A stretch of 53,281 nt of DNA from positions 1-53,281 of IMG/VR virus record IMGVR_UViG_3300047094_001628. One strand, 5' to 3'. Shown here piece by piece: positions 49,805-53,281 of the stretch. The position numbers were made by a program, and so were the translations under genes. The DNA comes from a virus. The notes beneath the pieces are model-generated. The model searched no databases and was not told the origin of the DNA. It worked only from the letters and a program-made list of their open reading frames with translations. Positions within the stretch are counted from its first letter, which is position 1; each line of letters opens with the position of its first letter.

Positions 49805-51574
49805 TCAACGCTTACCACTTCCAAACAACCATGAATATTCTTTATAATCGTTTAACGAAGGTTGATTTCTAAACGCAGGATTTTCTCTATAATTTGTATT
49901 TGGTAATGCGGGATTAAAATGTGTTGTCGCTGGTTGTTCGTACGATTTAACCTCCCATGATTCTAGTAAAACCTTTGCTTGTTGTGAAACTTTTTGTAAC
50001 TGAGCAAATGAATAATCCGCAACATAGACCGCCATAGCCAAAGACATAATAAGGTCATCATGTTGTCCTTTCATATGGTCTGGTCTACCATTCACATAAA
50101 CAAAAGTGTTCATTTCGTTGACTAAACGAATAGAATGTATTTTCAAACCATGTCGAAAATATTCTTCTAACGCAGCAATAATTTGAACTCTTTTATTGTT
50201 GAAATTAATACCAGGTATTTTATCCTGCATTTTTGGGTCAAATTTCCATTTATTCGCAATGTCCATACCATCCACATAAAGTTCTTTATAACCAAGTTCT
50301 TGGAGTTTTCTTGCTGTAGAAACTCCCATTCCACCTGTAATATCAACTACTACAAAGGCTTTATACATAGTTGCCCATTTATAAACTATGTCAGCTAAAT
50401 TATCAGGTGGGAGTTTTCCCAAATACTCAACAGCTTGTTCTTTATCGTCAAAATCAAAAATCTGGAAAGTTGAAAAGTCTTCACTATCACCTCTCGAAAC
50501 GTCTACACCCATAATGTATCTGTGACCTATGATAGGTTCGTTCCACAACCATAATCCACCACTAACCATTTTATTTAATGGGTCTTTAACATCGTTTTCT
50601 AATATTTTTTGGACCAAGTTTGAATCGAATACGTTATCTCCTGACCCCAAAAAATTACACTCTAATTCTTGAGCGACTTTTCTTTTGTCATATTTTAATT
50701 TTTTGACCATTTTTTCAAACCAATTCGAGGTTGGTTTGAATCCATCATCTATAAGTCTTTGTATTTCGTCATAATCTCTATCCGCAGGTAATTTTTCTGA
50801 AACATCAACTATTTCAGGGTTTGGATATTCATCTCTGTTCAAATAAAAATGTATTAAATCATCTACTTTGATAAATTGTAAATCTTTTGTGTATCGTGGA
50901 TCTCTCCACCAAAACATTTCTGATATTTTGAAATCGTTAATACCTCTTATTGATTGATCGTAAATTTCGTAATAAATTGGATCATACCCGTTTGGTGTTG
51001 ATATTACAATAACTTTACCACCTGTGGATAATGAGGCCATACAAGCCGCCCAAAAATCACTATCGGCCTCGATATACGCCGCCTCGTCGAATATTAGAAT
51101 TGTAGGAGTATAACCACGTAACGCATCCTTCGATGTTGCAACCGCTTTTACTTCACATCCATTCGATATTTTAAAGTGTCTTTGCGAGTTTTTTTCTGCA
51201 CTATATGTTATACCAACCCAACTAGGCCATTGGTCAATAAATCCTCTAACTTTATTTGCAAATTCAACAGCCGTATCTAACTTATTTGCAATACACAAAA
51301 CCTTTTCAGGTTTGTTCTTGAGAGCAAAAGCTAATTTTTTACTTATCCAAGCCGCAGTTACTGTTGATACCCCAGCTTGTCTATATTTTTTGGCAATGTT
51401 TTCGTTATACTCTTCGTAATCTTTGATAAGTTTTGCTTGATCAGGAAATAACTCTAATGGAACATATTTTGATTGAGTATTGTCGTAAGTTTGTAAATAC
51501 GTTCTTAAAGCATATTCAGTATTCCTTACACATTTAGTGTACTCAAGTAATAATTGTTCTTTTGAAAAACCCAT
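49805..51574 (-). CDS. terL: Terminase large subunit, T4 gp17-like
   Basis: A 589-residue packaging motor. The ATPase part has a variant Walker A, KYRQAGVST (63-71), with its lysine at the front of the loop as in many phage terminases, Walker B ILIFDEAAY (159-167; D163, E164) and the coupling motif VISTPNG (190-196). The nuclease part has GVDVSRGDSEDF (356-367; D358), VVVDITGG (408-415; D411) and GQHDDLIMSLA (503-513; D506 or D507), the three acidic positions of the RNase H fold. It drives DNA into the prohead and cuts the concatemer. The small subunit is not recognised nearby. Confidence 0.93.
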   Translation of the reverse strand: MGFSKEQLLLEYTKCVRNTEYALRTYLQTYDNTQSKYVPLELFPDQAKLIKDYEEYNENIAKKYRQAGVSTVTAAWISKKLAFALKNKPEKVLCIANKLDTAVEFANKVRGFIDQWPSWVGITYSAEKNSQRHFKISNGCEVKAVATSKDALRGYTPTILIFDEAAYIEADSDFWAACMASLSTGGKVIVISTPNGYDPIYYEIYDQSIRGINDFKISEMFWWRDPRYTKDLQFIKVDDLIHFYLNRDEYPNPEIVDVSEKLPADRDYDEIQRLIDDGFKPTSNWFEKMVKKLKYDKRKVAQELECNFLGSGDNVFDSNLVQKILENDVKDPLNKMVSGGLWLWNEPIIGHRYIMGVDVSRGDSEDFSTFQIFDFDDKEQAVEYLGKLPPDNLADIVYKWATMYKAFVVVDITGGMGVSTARKLQELGYKELYVDGMDIANKWKFDPKMQDKIPGINFNNKRVQIIAALEEYFRHGLKIHSIRLVNEMNTFVYVNGRPDHMKGQHDDLIMSLAMAVYVADYSFAQLQKVSQQAKVLLESWEVKSYEQPATTHFNPALPNTNYRENPAFRNQPSLNDYKEYSWLFGSGKR

Positions 51575-51584
51575 TCCATCAACT

Positions 51585-52823
51585 TTATTTGAGCAAATCG
51601 TCTAGATTTATATCTTTCAATTCATCATCATCATCATCGTCGTCATCCTCTCCCTCAATTTCATTCAACTTATTCACAATTTCACTCACCATTCTGTCTA
51701 TGATTTGATTAGCTTTAGGATCTCCAACTAAAATTTTTTTAGTCAAATTAATAAAATCCTCAGCACTTATCATCACAAATTTTTGGAAAAGATAATTTTG
51801 AATAATTCTTTGTCCTGGTTCAAAGATTTTGTTCGGGTAAGCGGTAATTAACTTTTCCCAAAAAATTGGACCAAATCTTAAATCCCAAACTTCAGCAGGT
51901 AATGTATCTTCATAACCCGTCACCGCTTTTTGTTGGTCAGGGTTTGATGGTAAACCATGAGTTCCTATGACATCGTATGTTCCTTTGACTAATTCATGTA
52001 ATAGAACAGGAAATATAACACCTCGAGCAATTACTGTTGGTGGATCAGTATTTGTATCAATTTCTTCTGAACCAGCTTTACTACTCATCAAATTACTCAA
52101 CATATTTTCATTCAAAATCCAATAAAGTATTTCATTTATAGACATTAATGTGCCATACAAATTCAACAATCTAGGGTCTAAAGCATTCAATTTTTCTTCA
52201 ACTAGATGAAACATATACTGACCTTTAGCCCCAGCACCTTGAACAAACATATTAATTAAACGTCTTTTACTTCTTTCAATATTAAATTCGTCCAAGGCCT
52301 TTATTAACGCATCAACAGGGTTTACCTCTTCATTTTCAGGATCTTTGAAAAGTTGAAGTATTTCTTCTTCGGTTTTTTCTTCAGGTTCCATCTGAAACCC
52401 TTCATCAGGAATTTCAGATTGACTTACTAAGTAAGCCTGGTATTGTATGTCTGTAGGTGGTACTTCTAATTCTTCTCTTACTAATTCAATAGATAAATTT
52501 TCTAGATATTCTTTGTGTTGTCTTTCAATTCTTACGATTTCTCTCAAAGCCCCCATTAATAACATTTGTAAATTACCAATACTTCTTATATCGATAGGGC
52601 CTGGAATTTGAGTATATCTTCTAATATTATCGACAACTTGTTTGAATCTATCGGATGCAATAATTTCCTCAAAAGTTTGGTTTCCTGTGGTTTTTGGTAA
52701 AAAAGGTTGTTTTGAAACGGGAGTCTCTCCTCTTTCAATTTTCCTTTGAATACTAGGATCCATCCTTTCAGGTCTTCCACCATAATCGATGGGGGCTTCT
52801 TTTATATGTTTTTTGTAAGACAT
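51585..52823 (-). CDS. Hypothetical protein upstream of terminase, 412 aa
   Basis: A 412-residue acidic, helical protein. Residues 65-135 and 170-330 are predicted helices; the C-terminus has eight consecutive Asp (about 391-400) before a short helix ending LDDLLK. No family recognised. It precedes the terminase gene by ten bases and its start overlaps the next upstream gene by one base, so all three are co-transcribed. It could be a neck, completion or packaging-accessory protein; this is only from position. Confidence 0.6.
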   Translation of the reverse strand: MSYKKHIKEAPIDYGGRPERMDPSIQRKIERGETPVSKQPFLPKTTGNQTFEEIIASDRFKQVVDNIRRYTQIPGPIDIRSIGNLQMLLMGALREIVRIERQHKEYLENLSIELVREELEVPPTDIQYQAYLVSQSEIPDEGFQMEPEEKTEEEILQLFKDPENEEVNPVDALIKALDEFNIERSKRRLINMFVQGAGAKGQYMFHLVEEKLNALDPRLLNLYGTLMSINEILYWILNENMLSNLMSSKAGSEEIDTNTDPPTVIARGVIFPVLLHELVKGTYDVIGTHGLPSNPDQQKAVTGYEDTLPAEVWDLRFGPIFWEKLITAYPNKIFEPGQRIIQNYLFQKFVMISAEDFINLTKKILVGDPKANQIIDRMVSEIVNKLNEIEGEDDDDDDDDELKDINLDDLLK

Positions 52824-53266
52824 TATTTTTTAAATTTTATATTTAATTGATCAAATGTTAAATAATCTGGTATTTTAACCTTACCAGGATTTGGTACTAA
52901 ATCACGAATTTTGTTTTCAGTTGTTTCTATCTCCTTAAGATCACTTTCTAATTTTCCTTTTGTAATTGAAAACACTGGAGTTTGTGATTTCTTATTCATT
53001 TTGAATTTTCCAATTTGTTTGTTGTTGTGTAAGGGTCTTTTGATAATAGATTGGTTTTGTGCAATCATCTCAATAAGTGTTGCTTTGTCTGTTTGTGGTA
53101 ATAAATTTGTTTTTATCTGATTTCTTGTTATGTTCTCCAAAATTGGAATTATTGGGTTCTTGTTTTCCTTAATTTGTTTTTTGACATCCATAACACATCT
53201 CTCATATTGTTTCATTTGGTTTTTAGACCAATCACTTCGTTCAGTACTACCAAATTTTTTACCCAT
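52823..53266 (-). CDS. Hypothetical basic protein, 147 aa
   Basis: A 147-residue Lys-rich protein starting MGKKFGSTERSDWSKNQMKQY, with helices at about 10-60 and 100-120. It is the first gene seen of the packaging unit and could be compared with small terminase subunits (gp16), but no helix-turn-helix or other diagnostic motif is visible. Function unknown. The ATG lies 15 bases from the window edge, so promoter elements cannot be assessed. Confidence 0.55.
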   Translation of the reverse strand: MGKKFGSTERSDWSKNQMKQYERCVMDVKKQIKENKNPIIPILENITRNQIKTNLLPQTDKATLIEMIAQNQSIIKRPLHNNKQIGKFKMNKKSQTPVFSITKGKLESDLKEIETTENKIRDLVPNPGKVKIPDYLTFDQLNIKFKK

Positions 53267-53281
53267 GGTTGCGGTACATAT

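Noticed and set aside
52823-53266. Small terminase subunit
   Set aside because: Position fits, but no helix-turn-helix or gp16-like oligomerisation motif could be recognised, so it is left as hypothetical.
1-53281. tRNA genes, integrase, transposase or insertion-sequence ends
   Set aside because: None was seen on reading both strands; I cannot run a tRNA scanner, so short or divergent tRNAs might be missed.

Overview
The window looks like part of the genome of a large, virulent, T4-like tailed phage (myovirus-type head and packaging genes). A T4-style head block is recognisable on the minus strand at the right end: terminase large subunit, portal, prohead protease, acidic scaffold and gp23-like major capsid protein. 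A gp55-like late sigma factor lies near the middle. The DNA is very A+T-rich, genes are tightly packed and often overlap by 4 to 20 bases, and almost no start is preceded by a Shine-Dalgarno sequence. That, together with a ribosomal protein bS21 homologue of Bacteroidota appearance and a DUF4494-like small protein, suggests a Bacteroidota (Flavobacteriia-like) host. The host assignment is inference.

Layout. (1) 1-4613, minus strand: five genes, four of them glycosyltransferase-type (HtrL/YibB-like, GT-A, a GT25-GT2 fusion and a Skp1-GlcNAc-transferase-like enzyme). (2) 4683-14063, minus strand: two modular surface proteins, one of 2194 residues, built from PKD-like domains, 26-residue BspA/DUF285-type repeats, small repeated beta domains and Thr/Pro-rich linkers; they are probably fibres or adhesins. 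(3) 14106-16625, plus strand: five small genes, mostly unknown, one with a WYL domain. (4) 16677-33551, plus strand: a 17-kb, nearly gapless sugar-metabolism and glycosyltransfer island with at least eight glycosyltransferases, two methyltransferases, a CapK-like ligase, a HisC-like aminotransferase, a nucleotide-sugar dehydrogenase, a GDP-mannose 3,5-epimerase-like enzyme and two HAD proteins; an exonuclease and a dUTPase sit near its start. (5) 33551-41044, plus strand: late sigma factor, then virion/baseplate genes including an OB-fold hub or spike protein. (6) 41013-53266, mostly minus strand: capsid and packaging genes, with the bS21 gene inserted on the opposite strand.

How it fits together. 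The sigma factor probably drives late transcription of the structural genes. A short motif, TATTTAT, in sense orientation 4-20 bases before nine gene starts in the structural and adhesin regions, and not seen at the sugar-island starts examined, is a candidate late promoter. The sugar island could supply and transfer unusual sugars either onto the Thr/Pro-rich virion proteins or onto the host surface. The phage bS21 could replace the host protein on ribosomes during infection.

No stretch over 300 bases lacks a gene. The largest gaps are 11268-11462 (a weak terminator, a promoter-like motif and a leftover Thr/Pro coding remnant) and 21316-21451 (one possible 29-codon reading frame). I saw no tRNA, CRISPR array, integrase, transposase or reverse transcriptase.
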